Below are positions 1 through 11,000 of a stretch of DNA of 64,000 nucleotides, in pieces. The stretch comes from Microcebus murinus (lineage: Eukaryota; Chordata; Mammalia; Primates; Cheirogaleidae), in assembly GCF_040939455.1 (NCBI RefSeq), contig NC_134112.1, positions 68,713,001 through 68,777,000 on the forward strand. Direction: 5' to 3'. How positions within the stretch are numbered: the first letter of the stretch is position 1; every line of letters starts with the position of its first letter. The notes beneath the pieces were generated by a model that was given only the letters and a program-made list of their open reading frames with translations, had not been told where the DNA came from and did not search any database. The translations under genes were made by a program, and so were the position numbers.

Positions 1-621
1 TGAATTCTACCACATAATAGACTTGTATCTGGGTTTTGTTTAATTCTTAAGAGACTAATTGCTGATAGTCTTAAACTGTTATATGACATACTACTACATT
101 TCCATCACATAGTGTTTTCCTTTAGACTCTGCCTTAAAAATAGGCATGTCTCTGTGTTATCATTTTAATTTCATATCTAAATCTGATAAGATGAGTCTCT
201 TCAAGGAAAGGATAAATCTCCACCCATTATATACATCCCTTCATGTAGTATTAGTACTTTATATTCACTGCCATTACTGTCATTTACTGAATGTTAGAAT
301 CATATGTGTGTGTGTGTGCATACTCCCTTCTAATCAAGTAAATGCTTTCTTTTTTTATTTAAAAAAATAAACCACATCCACTGATATGGTTTTTCTAGTT
401 GTTCTATTTTCTTACCCTAAAAGTTGTCATGCAGAACAGGTGTGAAATTGAGAGATCAGCCATTTTCAAAAGGGCATGGCAGCAGCTGAGAAGATTGAAT
501 TTCTTGCACTTTATGCCTCGTGATGTTTGTTGGTTTTTGAGCTACTAAGCTACTTTACCTGAAAACATGCCTTGTTCTGTTAATTTTCACCTTCACCAGT
601 GAATTAATTTTCTTTTAATAT
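1..621. other. Intergenic, nothing recognised
   Basis: AT-rich unique-looking sequence with a short TG run at 304-317. No gene or repeat family could be supported. Confidence 0.4.
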
Positions 622-1021
622 GTGATTTGGTAAATGCCAATCTCACTGAGGTTAGGTGATATCTCATTGTGATTTTGATTTGCATTTCTCTAATGATTAG
701 AGATGTTGAGCATTTTTTTTTATGTTTGCTGGCCATTATTCTGTCTTCTTTGGAAAAATTTCTGTTCATTTCCGTTGCCCATTTCTTGATGAGGTTGTTT
801 GATTTTTTCCTGACTGATTATCACTATGGTGCTCAAATGGTGGTGGTGTTCACCAGGGATTCAGGAGTTGGGGGGGTGGACCCACATCTGAGGGAGGTCG
901 TGAGCATTGTGGAGGGGAAGGGCATACCTCTAACCTTTGCTAGGGAGAGGCAAAGATATAAAATTCAACCAAAATGTTTGTACTCCCATATTTTCTTGAA
1001 ATAAATAATAATAAAAAAAAG
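622..1021 (+). mobile_element. L1 3' end with inverted 5' part
   Basis: 622-815 is antisense to the end of L1 ORF2 ('gatatctcattgtgattttg...'). 820-1021 is a strepsirrhine-type L1 3' UTR in sense orientation ('aaaatgtttgtactcccat', then an A-rich tail). This antisense-then-sense order is the signature of twin priming during L1 insertion. A short GAATTA match (601-606 and 1021-1026) may be a trace of the target duplication, but that is weak. Confidence 0.6.
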
Positions 1022-4000
1022 AATTAGACTAGAGATGAAAGGATAAAAAAATATGTGATTGGAATATTGTTTTCCATGAAATAAAATAAAGAGTGTTTTG
1101 TGCACTAGGAAGAATTTATGAATATGGAAAATCAATTTAATTATTAGGAGAAATGGAGAGAAAAGATTGTCTCTCTCCTTCCCACATCCTAAATCCACTG
1201 GACCACCCTGTCTTGCTTCTCTATATTCTTTTTGCCTTTTTCAACCTTGTCTTTGGTAGTTAATAAAAACATCCTGGTTTCAGTTTGTTCAAATTTATTC
1301 ATGTTTAATTCAGACCTCAGATAACCTTGTCCACATTTCAAGGACAATAAACAATAATACAATTCAATTCTGTCTATAAGTATTGAATGAGGATTCCTAC
1401 AAACTAGAAATTGCAGGGTGATAGGATGGAAGAGAAAGCCCTTATGGCCCTGTCCTGAACAAGCAGATAGTCCAGTTAGGATAATTAGTCAAATGGCCAG
1501 TAAATGCAAGAAGAAGGTTAGTGTCACAAGAGAGATAAAAATGGTTATGATCCCACAGAAGGAAATAGCATACTTCAAAATGATGCAGACATCAACTTTA
1601 CATAGCAAAACGTGCAGAGTTGGATAGGAAGAGAGAAATAGAGATGATACTGAAAATATCCTCTAGGTAAAGGGGCGTACATAAGCAAAATCATGGAGGA
1701 ACAGACAAGCATGGCATGTTCTAGGGAGAGTGAGATTTGTTCTACTGACAGAAGGCTTGAGGCAGGGAACAGTGGGAGATAAGGCTGGGTGGTGGCATGA
1801 TAAGAAGGAAGATGCACAAATTCTAACCAAGACCAGTAATTTAATTAGGCATTGATAACTGCTGCAAAATCAGATGTTGGAGACATCACAGCCAAATAAA
1901 AATAATTTCTCTGTAACCTACTATAGATTTACCTGTGCCTCTCTTTACTTTATTATCCTTACTATAAGGAATTAGATATATTAAGAAAAGACTTAGGGTA
2001 TTTTTTCATTAAATTTTCTCATAATGAATTGTTTCATATTTGAAAAAGGAGGTAATATGTACGCATTTAATGTATATAGAAATGACACAAAATAAAAATG
2101 CTATACTTTTCAAAGAGTTGTTTGTTTAATAATAATATTTTAGCACACTACAATAAAGGCGTTTATTGTAAACATCTGATCATTCAAATCTAGCGAAAAT
2201 TTAATCTGCTATTTAAAGAGGTTTTGGTTAAGTAATAGAAACATTGGATTAATGACAAAAATCTGTTTTTAAAGGATGAAAAGTAAATTATGTTGCCATG
2301 ATATTTATTATAAATTATTTCTGAAACCAGAAAAAGATAAACAAATGAATTTAATAAGATAAATAAAAGTAACCTTTGTAACTGTTTTTTCATGTGGGTG
2401 TACAATTGTGGAGATGCCTGAAGAGCTTGTCCTGTCAGATTTCTGTCATACCTTTTTGCAGAATCAAAGTCGATCCTATTCCTCAGTTCCATAAGAACTG
2501 GCTAAGGCAAAATTCAAATAACAAAAGAAAATCCTATTGTGTGGTTCAATTTTATATTCACTGAGTACAAATTTGAAAGAAAGGTCAGGGATCATGATAA
2601 CAGAAATCGGTAGATGGACCTGCCTGCATCCTCACTGGTTCTCCTGCTAGTTTTTTACTGTTTTGCTTTGTTTGCTTTTTTAGTTCATTTGTATGCAAAG
2701 TGAGCCTAATAAAGAAGACAACAGGCCTGGCAATTTGAAATAATATCCATGGCTGGAAAAAATATTAGTAAGAAAGCACTATGAATGCTATTTAGGAAAA
2801 AGAAAATACCTTATTATTTCTCCAAATTTGATATGGATATTTTTAAGTTTTCTACTTAGCCAGCAGACTGGTTTAAGATGACAAATAAAACATGATCCTG
2901 TTTCTTTAACAAAGAGATATTCTTTGAAATAATTTGCTGCCAAAATATTAGAGCTAAGCAGGCAAACATAGCTGTATTAACCCAGTGTTCTTTAATATTG
3001 AAGGGTGAGTGTCATCTCATGGACTCATTTCCTCATACATTGAGAAACCTATTGCGATATTGATGGTTTATACAAATGTGATTTTTTAAGAAAATTGTTT
3101 TTACTACCTATACTTGCTTGACTTGAAAATTAATTTTTAGAATTTCATTTCTAATGGTCAGAAGCCCAGCAAGATAAAAAGTGATAGTTATATCACATTT
3201 CTTACCCAATATATGAAGCAGATGTGCAATGCACCTCTCTTTGCACGCTCTCCCGCCACACTGTCATTTCACCCTTAAACAATACTTGGACAGACACAAT
3301 GCAGGCAGCTGTGCTTATGAAGATTACCCTTGTCATGATGATTCACAGCCAAAGCTGTATTAACCAGGGGCTAACAGTTCTTCTTGAAATCTACTTTTCT
3401 TGCTTGACATAGTGATATGATCAAAACACATTGCAAAAATCACCCTCTTCACATAGCAATAGTTTCACAAGTTTGTACGACTTGAAGTTCTCCATAAGTA
3501 ATGTTTGGAAAAGCAGTTGAATCATTAATTATTTCTTCATTGCATACAGAGAAATACACAATTAAATATTTTAAATCTATTGAAATTTCTATTGTCATAT
3601 TATAAATGTGTATGAAAAGGTTTGGTAAGTTAATGTTACCAAAAGTCAAATAAAAGAGATAAAAGCAGTTATGTTGTTATTTTAAGGGAATAATTCCAGT
3701 TCAGGCACCTGTGTTCATAAAGTTATGAATGTAGCGTTCTTTGCATTAACGTGATATGGCATATTGACTAAAACTCTTAAAGGTAGAATTCAAAAACCAA
3801 GCCATTTAAGAACAGAGGAAATGCTAACTTTAACTCCATGGTAATTTAGACCTGTCAATAAAATTATCAGGATAGCAATTTTAGAGATAATTTCTAGGTA
3901 CTACTTACAGTATTGCACTCCCACTTAATGAAAATGTGCCTTCTCAAATAATCAAATATTTGCCCTGAGTTCTACTTCAGGATGTTTGTATTTGGTCAAC

Positions 4001-4420
4001 TAAAAAGTTGAAGTCAAGCATTCATTTTCAATGGGACTTGAGGGGAGCATGCAATTAGGGGATTTGGAAGCAGTTGTGTACCTAATGAAAATTAAGGAAA
4101 TCATTTACTACTGGATGAAAGTCAATATAAATGTTTCATCCTTATTTTGTCTTTCCATATACGCATATTTTTTAGATGTATGGGGTGATATATGTTAAGT
4201 TTTTCTCATTGAATTTACCTTTACAGGTAAATAAACTGATTACTTTTTCTCTCTATAGATAAGTGTTACATGTCTTATTAAAGAAGTTCCTATGAAAAAG
4301 GAATCATCCAAATAGTCTCCCTCTGAGTGACTTTCCTTCACAATCCCAGCCAAGTCAAAAGTAACACACTGCAAACCAATGCCTAGACTAGCTATGCAGC
4401 ATATCAAAGCATGTGCTCTG
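1022..4420. other. Intergenic region downstream of PPP1R3A
   Basis: No gene recognised. 1600-1800 ('aagcatggcatgttctaggg...ggtggtggcatgataag') resembles an ancient mammalian repeat also suspected at 13300-13860, but I cannot name the family. The rest looks like unique AT-rich DNA. Confidence 0.35.
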
Positions 4421-4424
4421 CCAT

Positions 4425-4487
4425 AGAACAGAGCACAGTTTTGTAGCTAGAAGTCATTCAATAAATAGTTGTTGAAATAAATTGTAT
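4425..4487 (+). repeat. Possible L2/MIR-like 3' terminus
   Basis: 'cattcaataaatagttgttgaaataa' resembles the conserved terminal part of L2/MIR elements. Short, so uncertain. 4488-4804 holds nothing further that I recognise. Confidence 0.35.
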
Positions 4488-4804
4488 ATGAATCTTGCAT
4501 TACTCCTTCTAGACTAAAATGAATAGTTTCATTATTTCACACATTTGGCTGTAGGTAATAACAGCAGCCAAAGTCACCGTTATACTAGATATTCATTTCT
4601 TCTTCAGTAGATTTCCACATATACCTATTTGCCTACTTAAAATTTTCTGTTATCATCTAACAACATAATATAATAATCCTATAATAAATATCATCAAAGA
4701 CTAATTGTTTAGTTTTTAAATGCACCTTAGGGAATAATTCATTGTTTTACAATGAGAAAAGATTGAAACTTTGAAGACAAAAGTACTACCAGGAAGAACA
4801 CATA

Positions 4805-5680
4805 GTCCATTTGGAATATTTTTATTATTATCATTTAATGCCTTATTCTTTATAGGTACAAATTTATTCTGAAGCAATGCTTGTGGAACTTTTAATTTAC
4901 ATTTTCAACTCTGAATAGTTGACATTGAAATAGTTCAGCTGTGTTATAGTCTCCTTTTACAAGAGAAAAACCTTGCTTAAAGGCAAGCCACTGACAAATT
5001 TTGTAGACTTGAAAGATAATATCCCAATGGTTTCAGTCTTTGTCAGGTTTGGCTTATGAATGCCCTGACTTTGTAGGTATCAATAAGGCATAAGGTGCAC
5101 GTATAAAGAAAACAGAATGTGTGTTTTTTTTTTTAAGTTTTCTCATTTCAATATACATAGATAGTTTCTTAAAAATATGAAATAGAAGTTGAAATATTTG
5201 ATTTATCAATATGTGCTGATAAGTGCAAATTACATGGTCAATACTAAACAAACAAAAAAGTCCTCTACTATTGTCCATGTTTTATCTGTTTTAAAAACCG
5301 TAAGGGGAAATATACTCTCAAGGAAAAAAAAATGAAGCTTTACTGCAAAAGAAATGAATGTAAGAAATAGCACTTTAAATAGTGAAGAGACATGAAGCAT
5401 TGCAACTTCATAACCGGCTAAGGAGCAACAGCTGTACCTAATTTCAACTTGACGTGCTTCAGATCTCATATTCATATAGGTATTTAATGATCCAAACATA
5501 ATGGTCCTATATAGAATAATTACTTATATGAAGGAGCAAACTTCATACGCATTCCTTTTTAAATGATCCTTCAAGAGAAAAACTGCTGGATCTTTGAACA
5601 ATGAATAGTCTCTTTCACCAATCCAAATGTTGGGGGCTAAATAGCTTATCTTTTAAGAGAGAATAATAATAGTGCTGAGG
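4805..5680 (-). other. PPP1R3A: Probable PPP1R3A 3' UTR
   Basis: About 0.87 kb of AT-rich sequence between the stop codon and the first clear poly(A) signals. ATTTA motifs on the transcript strand occur at 5638-5642, 5560-5564 and 5376-5380. In human PPP1R3A an AU-rich element in the 3' UTR has been linked to mRNA stability, so these motifs may matter. No repeat family is obvious. The 3' end is inferred. Confidence 0.6.
4821..4868 (-). promoter_or_regulatory. Candidate poly(A) signals for PPP1R3A
   Basis: Two AATAAA hexamers on the minus strand, at 4868-4863 and 4826-4821. U/GU-rich sequence follows downstream (about 4795-4750), as expected for a cleavage site near 4800. A weaker ATTAAA is at 5488-5483. 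Confidence 0.5.
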
Positions 5681-8083
5681 TTACTTCTTTTTAACAGACT
5701 CTTTTCCTCTACCCCCTTCCCAGGACAGCCAGTACAATGAAAAAAGGTAGAATGCCAGACCAATCATTAAGTCATAGTGATAGATAGTTACAAGAAATAT
5801 CAGAAACAAGAGGAAATACGGTATTTTAGAATTGGTATATTTTGAAAACAAAGATTCATTGCTTTGAACTTGACTTTCCTGGACAGGAAGACTAGCAGAA
5901 GCAGAGCTCTCAGATTCCTTTTCACTTGAAAAGCATAGTGATTGTCCAGAGTTTATTAATCCTTCATTTTCATGCCTTGCTTCTTCTATGTTCTCAAGAG
6001 GTTCACTGATTAAAATCGTTGGCCCCAGAGATTTTTCCACACTGCTTTCCCCTGATTGGAAAATTTGGCCTATGTATCTTTGTTTTCTACTACCTGATGT
6101 CACTACTGAACTTTTGGAAACTTCTTCAGGTTTAGACCCAGGATAAGGGTGCTTCTCAGTACCCTGGACTTCTCTTGTTGGGTCACAATCATTTTCAGAT
6201 TTAGTAGAAATAGATTGGAAAGTCATCATAGTAACTGTATTCCCTACAGAAATCGGCTGTTTGTAAGATGGCCCTGTCACTTTGGGATGGTGTGTGGGAA
6301 TGTGACAGCCACTCTGAGAAACTCGATTAGCGTCTGAATTAAAAGCAGGATGAACAACGGCATCTAAGTCCATTTCCGTCGATAATTCTTGGACCTGCCC
6401 ATGATCTCTGTTTTCTGTAAACATTTTTTTGTCTGTTGGTAACATCCCCAAATGCAAATCTGGTTGTGAAGTTGCTTCGTGATTTTTTGTAATGATCTGT
6501 GAGAACTCCTCTACAGATGTTCTATTTCCAATGCCATGTTTCTTCCTGTCATCTGTCTTCCCAGAACTGTACATAGACATGGTTTCTTTCTTCTCTATTT
6601 CCTCTACATGTACATTACAAATACCTGAACGTGATTCCTTTTCAAAATCATTGTCATAGATTACACCGGCTGTATCTCGTTGACAAAGGGTATAATGTGA
6701 AGCATCATTTCTCCCTTCATGTGGATCAAACGCTGTTTCCTTTACCTCGATGGGCCTGTCACTTCGTGCTGTCTCTTGGGGGAGCTTAGCAATTATTGCT
6801 TTTCCTCTAGCAGACATGCTTTCTGGAGTACTTTCTGATGTTGTCTTAATTATATAAGCTGTACCTGCTTCTGCTTTCTCAGCAATACCATCATCAGCTA
6901 GAGAAGACAGTTCACAGCACACTGTTTCTTGGCAGGTAAACAATTCTTCTGTAGAAGTAGCTTTCAAACTCCTCGTATTATCTCTTTTTTCCCACAGGTC
7001 TTCACAATCTGCTTGTTCTTTGATCTGCTCTGGTTTATTTGTCTTATTCTCTCTTGTTTTCCCCTGACTTTCTGGAACATTCCAACTTTGTTTATGCTGT
7101 GTGTTTTTATCCTGGTCTTCAGGATTAATCCAACCTGATTTTTCTTCTTCAGCTTGGAAAAGATAATCATTCTTCAAAACATTTCCATTTCTTGGTGAAA
7201 AAACTTGACTAGTTATTCCTCCTAAAGGTATGCCTTTGCTAGTCAAGTGATCATGCTCTGGGGTGAATACAGCTTCTTCCCCACTTAAATTTGTCCTTGG
7301 TGAATGAGACGTATCTGCTGTGATTGCCCAGGCGGGAATGGAGGTATCTTTGCTCAGCAGAGCAGTTAGGTCTCTGTTACTAGTTCCAATTCCTTCCACA
7401 CTTACTTCAGGGTGGCCCATCTTCCTTTCTTGGTCATGTGAGGTTGATTGGCAAATTTTGCTTTGTTTTTCATTAACACCTAAATGTATTCTTTGTCCCT
7501 CATCATCTTTACCATTGCCATAATCTTCCTTGGAAGATACTTTTTCTGTTGGTTCTTCAAGATATGCAGACACATCTGAATGGAAATCCCTTTTTAAACA
7601 TTCCCAGTCTTTTATTTCGATTTTACTAGCTCCTCCTTCTTGTTTTTTATTAAGGTTGCCTGCTATTAGCTGATCTGAGGAGGGGCAAGATATGTGCACT
7701 CTGCCCCTTTTGTGGGCAGGATTAGCCTCATTGTCCAAGACTTCTTTAGTGCCAATGTGCAATTGCACTAATTCATCACTACTAGCATCTCCCAAAGATG
7801 GCTTGATTTCTTCCATATCTGAAGTAATTTCCTCTGGAAGTTGAAGACTACACTTATTTCCTGGACAATATTTTTCGTTGCAGTAAAAATCTCCCTTTAA
7901 GGAGCTTTCTGCTGATGAACTTGGAGACAAAGGCCTTTGGAACAAGTCAGTGCATGTTTCACCATGGATTTCCTTCTTCTCTAATCCCTCAGCTTTACTT
8001 GGAAAATTGACTGGATCTGTAGAAAATGTATTCCTTTCATCTCTGGAAGCAGTGCTTCTAGTTCTTATTAAGTGTTGGTTTAT
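5681..8083 (-). CDS. PPP1R3A: PPP1R3A exon 4 (residues 321-1120, stop)
   Basis: A single 2403-nt exon that starts after the acceptor cccataag (INQHLIRTRS...) and ends with TAA at 5683-5681. It carries most of the tail: about 740 residues rich in Ser, Glu, Lys and Thr without a recognisable fold. Near the end comes a hydrophobic stretch from the Pro-Tyr-Phe after YTNSKI (about 1075-1089), a short polar break HYD, a second hydrophobic run (about 1092-1108), and a basic end KESVKKK. This hydrophobic end is the sarcoplasmic-reticulum anchor of the family. The tail diverges faster than exon 1 when compared with the human protein from memory, yet the frame is open throughout, which argues for a functional gene. 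Confidence 0.97.
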   Translation of the reverse strand: MNQHLIRTRSTASRDERNTFSTDPVNFPSKAEGLEKKEIHGETCTDLFQRPLSPSSSAESSLKGDFYCNEKYCPGNKCSLQLPEEITSDMEEIKPSLGDASSDELVQLHIGTKEVLDNEANPAHKRGRVHISCPSSDQLIAGNLNKKQEGGASKIEIKDWECLKRDFHSDVSAYLEEPTEKVSSKEDYGNGKDDEGQRIHLGVNEKQSKICQSTSHDQERKMGHPEVSVEGIGTSNRDLTALLSKDTSIPAWAITADTSHSPRTNLSGEEAVFTPEHDHLTSKGIPLGGITSQVFSPRNGNVLKNDYLFQAEEEKSGWINPEDQDKNTQHKQSWNVPESQGKTRENKTNKPEQIKEQADCEDLWEKRDNTRSLKATSTEELFTCQETVCCELSSLADDGIAEKAEAGTAYIIKTTSESTPESMSARGKAIIAKLPQETARSDRPIEVKETAFDPHEGRNDASHYTLCQRDTAGVIYDNDFEKESRSGICNVHVEEIEKKETMSMYSSGKTDDRKKHGIGNRTSVEEFSQIITKNHEATSQPDLHLGMLPTDKKMFTENRDHGQVQELSTEMDLDAVVHPAFNSDANRVSQSGCHIPTHHPKVTGPSYKQPISVGNTVTMMTFQSISTKSENDCDPTREVQGTEKHPYPGSKPEEVSKSSVVTSGSRKQRYIGQIFQSGESSVEKSLGPTILISEPLENIEEARHENEGLINSGQSLCFSSEKESESSASASLPVQESQVQSNESLFSKYTNSKIPYFLLFLIFLVTIYHYDLMIGLAFYLFSLYWLSWEGGRGKESVKKK

Positions 8084-11000
8084 CTTATGGGATAAAAACA
8101 ACAAAAATAATGAGTATATGATCTTTTTAAATATACAGAATGAATTAGATAGGTTTTATTAACTTGACTGGAAATTATCTGGTAGATTTCCTTGACTTAT
8201 TTCATTTATGGATTTCATACAAACTCTGGAAGCCAGATGTTTTGGGGAGATCCTTGTAGGCTATGACTTGGGAATGAGATTAGTAAGAAAAAGGGGCCCA
8301 AATTAATCACTCTCCTTCCCAGCTTCCAAATATCACATTGTATTATTCAACTATTCTTGCTTGTCATTGCACTTTTTCCTCACTTAGGATATACACATTG
8401 ATAGCTCCATGCTAATCAATTAGAAAGCAGCTTCCTGGGTGCCCCTTGCTGCATTTACACTTGCTGTAGGTGCCCCCATTACAGTTTCTCTTATTAATAT
8501 GTTTTCTGCAAAGCCTCTGCAAACTATTAATAGCAAAACGTCACTCAAAGAAAAGTGAGGGAGTTAATGTCTCTGCAAATTCTGTTTTAATGACCCTCTG
8601 CCAACTGGTACTCAAATGTATTTGAGCTCTTCAGTGATGCCAACTGTCAGGATTTAACAGTGAGATGCCTGTGTTTTTTTTTTTTTCTCCTCATAACTGA
8701 CATTTGCATGATCTCAATAATTATATGCAAATCTTACGTTTTCCCCTTCTTCTCACATAAGGCTCATGTTACTTGTCAACTGCACAGCTGTCTTGTAAGC
8801 CAATGCCTGTGGGTTCCACAGATTTGGTTGTATTTCCATCTATTATAGAGGTTCATTGTTTTATGCATTAACGTCAGCATGGAGCAAATTAGCATCTAAA
8901 TTACAGCTCCCTGTTCATTTATTGGACGTACAATTTCAGTAACTTCTAAACAAACTTTTATATTTGAGCCTGCTCATTGTAATGAGATGTATTGGTGAAG
9001 TATGTGATTTTTCAGGGCCCTTTCATTATATTCTGTGGTTTGAAAAAAAATGGCAATGTTAACTTTCAGCTGGTGAGAATTCTCACAATGGGTGACAACT
9101 TTGTAGTTTCTTAAAGTTGGAGCAAAGTAAATTGCATACTTTAGTGATGCAGCTCCCATATCACTATAGAAAAGGTAGAATATGCGGAGAAAGAGATGAG
9201 CTCTATTTCTTTTCTGTTTCAGCACTGACACTGGAAGAGGCAAATGTCATTTTAATCTTAGATGATTATAAATCCATGTATCCCAATGATATGAGCTCCA
9301 ACCAAATACAGTAAAGGATAAATTGCATTATGTGACTCATTTACTCCTATTTCTTCCTTTGTGTAAAAGTGCTATCTAAATCATCCCCCCCAAAATCTCA
9401 AATAGATTGAATGTTCACCAAGTGTGAAATTTATGATAACAAATTTAATACTAAATTGTACAGTACTGATTTTGTTTCTTGTTTAAAAAATATGGCACAG
9501 GCTATTTTCTTCTCACTTGGTAATTTAATACTCTACCATGATATAGAACTTGGAGATTTTCACAAGGATGGAAGTTAAAAAATGCTGCTAAATGCAAGAA
9601 TCATGGACTCATAGAGTTGGACAGGACCCTGACAATAATCCAGTCCAGCCCTCTCATTTTACAGACGAGTTTATGCTAAGTGTACACTTGTCAAAAAGAT
9701 TAGAAATGCACATTAGTATAGTGCTACCTCTCCTGTAATTCCTACAAACTATTACTCAGAGCCACTGGTAAAGAGATAAGAAATGAATGTCATTAATTTA
9801 CCACTGCAGAGACCAGAAGCAACATACTGAAATCAAAGTGCCTTGTTGATCAAGCTAGAGATGCAAGGATAGAATAGGCTGTGCTTTTGCATTTGCAAAT
9901 TATATTAGTTGAAGCTATTGAAAGGCAGGCATTGTGGCATCTTTGAAGCATAAATGGATTCATCTTCTCTAATACCGTGGCAACCAGAACACTTACCATC
10001 AACTCTAATTCTTTTTCATTATGTTCATCATGTTCCCTGTTTACATCTTTTACATTTTGATTACTGGCTTCCAAGTCTTCCTTGTCCTCATGAGAACAAA
10101 CGATTGTTGGGATATAAATATCTGAAAAGTTAATATAATTGTACCAATGTAAGATTGTTTAAATTGTAGTCTTTAACAAAACAGCCAAATTTTTTTGAAA
10201 AATTAAATAATAATATACCTGTAAGCTTTGGATTCTCAAAGTCACTCTCTTCTGATGTTGCTGATGATTCTTCTTTACTGTTAAATTGAAAACAAAAGGT
10301 TACTTGCTTTTCTGGGAATCCATTGTCTAAGCATTTTTATACAGGGGAAAATTTAAATCAATACCAAGCCAAATAAACATTAAGTAACCTTTCATATTTT
10401 CTTGTATTACTTTGTATATTTTTAAACAACATAGATCTTTTAAAATGACATATTAGTAAATATTGGCTGCAGAAATGTTTTTAAATATTTCATACAATGC
10501 CATAATTTTGAATCAGATTGTGTTGCTTATATTAAAACTTGCATAACCAAAGTAAAAATACATGTAAATATAGATTATTCCATCATTCATGCATTAAATC
10601 TTTGCAAGTGTGAACATTTTTCTCTTGGTTTAAATGATAAAGTTTTATGAACTGACAGTCCATTTGTGGTCATAGAAATTGCTTTCTAACATTTCAATTA
10701 TTAATTTTTTTGTGTTTCATTTTACTCAGAATTCTTTCAGTAGAACTGATGTAACATTAACTCTCTCTTCACAAAATGAGGAAAAGAAATAAGCTAACCT
10801 AAAACCGAAATGCAGCCAAATTTATACTCAGTTAAAAGACTTTATATGTGTATTGCTACAGGCCAATTTTATAATCAAAACTTCATATCTTTCATATGCA
10901 ATCATATACTTTCTTTCTTTAAAATGATTCAGGTCACATTCCCTTTTCTAGCATATACTGCATACTCATTGAAAAAGATAAATACCTCATTATTTCAGGT

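Noticed and set aside
6149..7523. Several plus-strand frames of 60-70 codons opposite exon 4
   Set aside because: They are antisense shadows of the PPP1R3A coding exon.
8974..9314. Short open frames of 65-89 codons in intron 3
   Set aside because: Chance length, with no splice context or homology.
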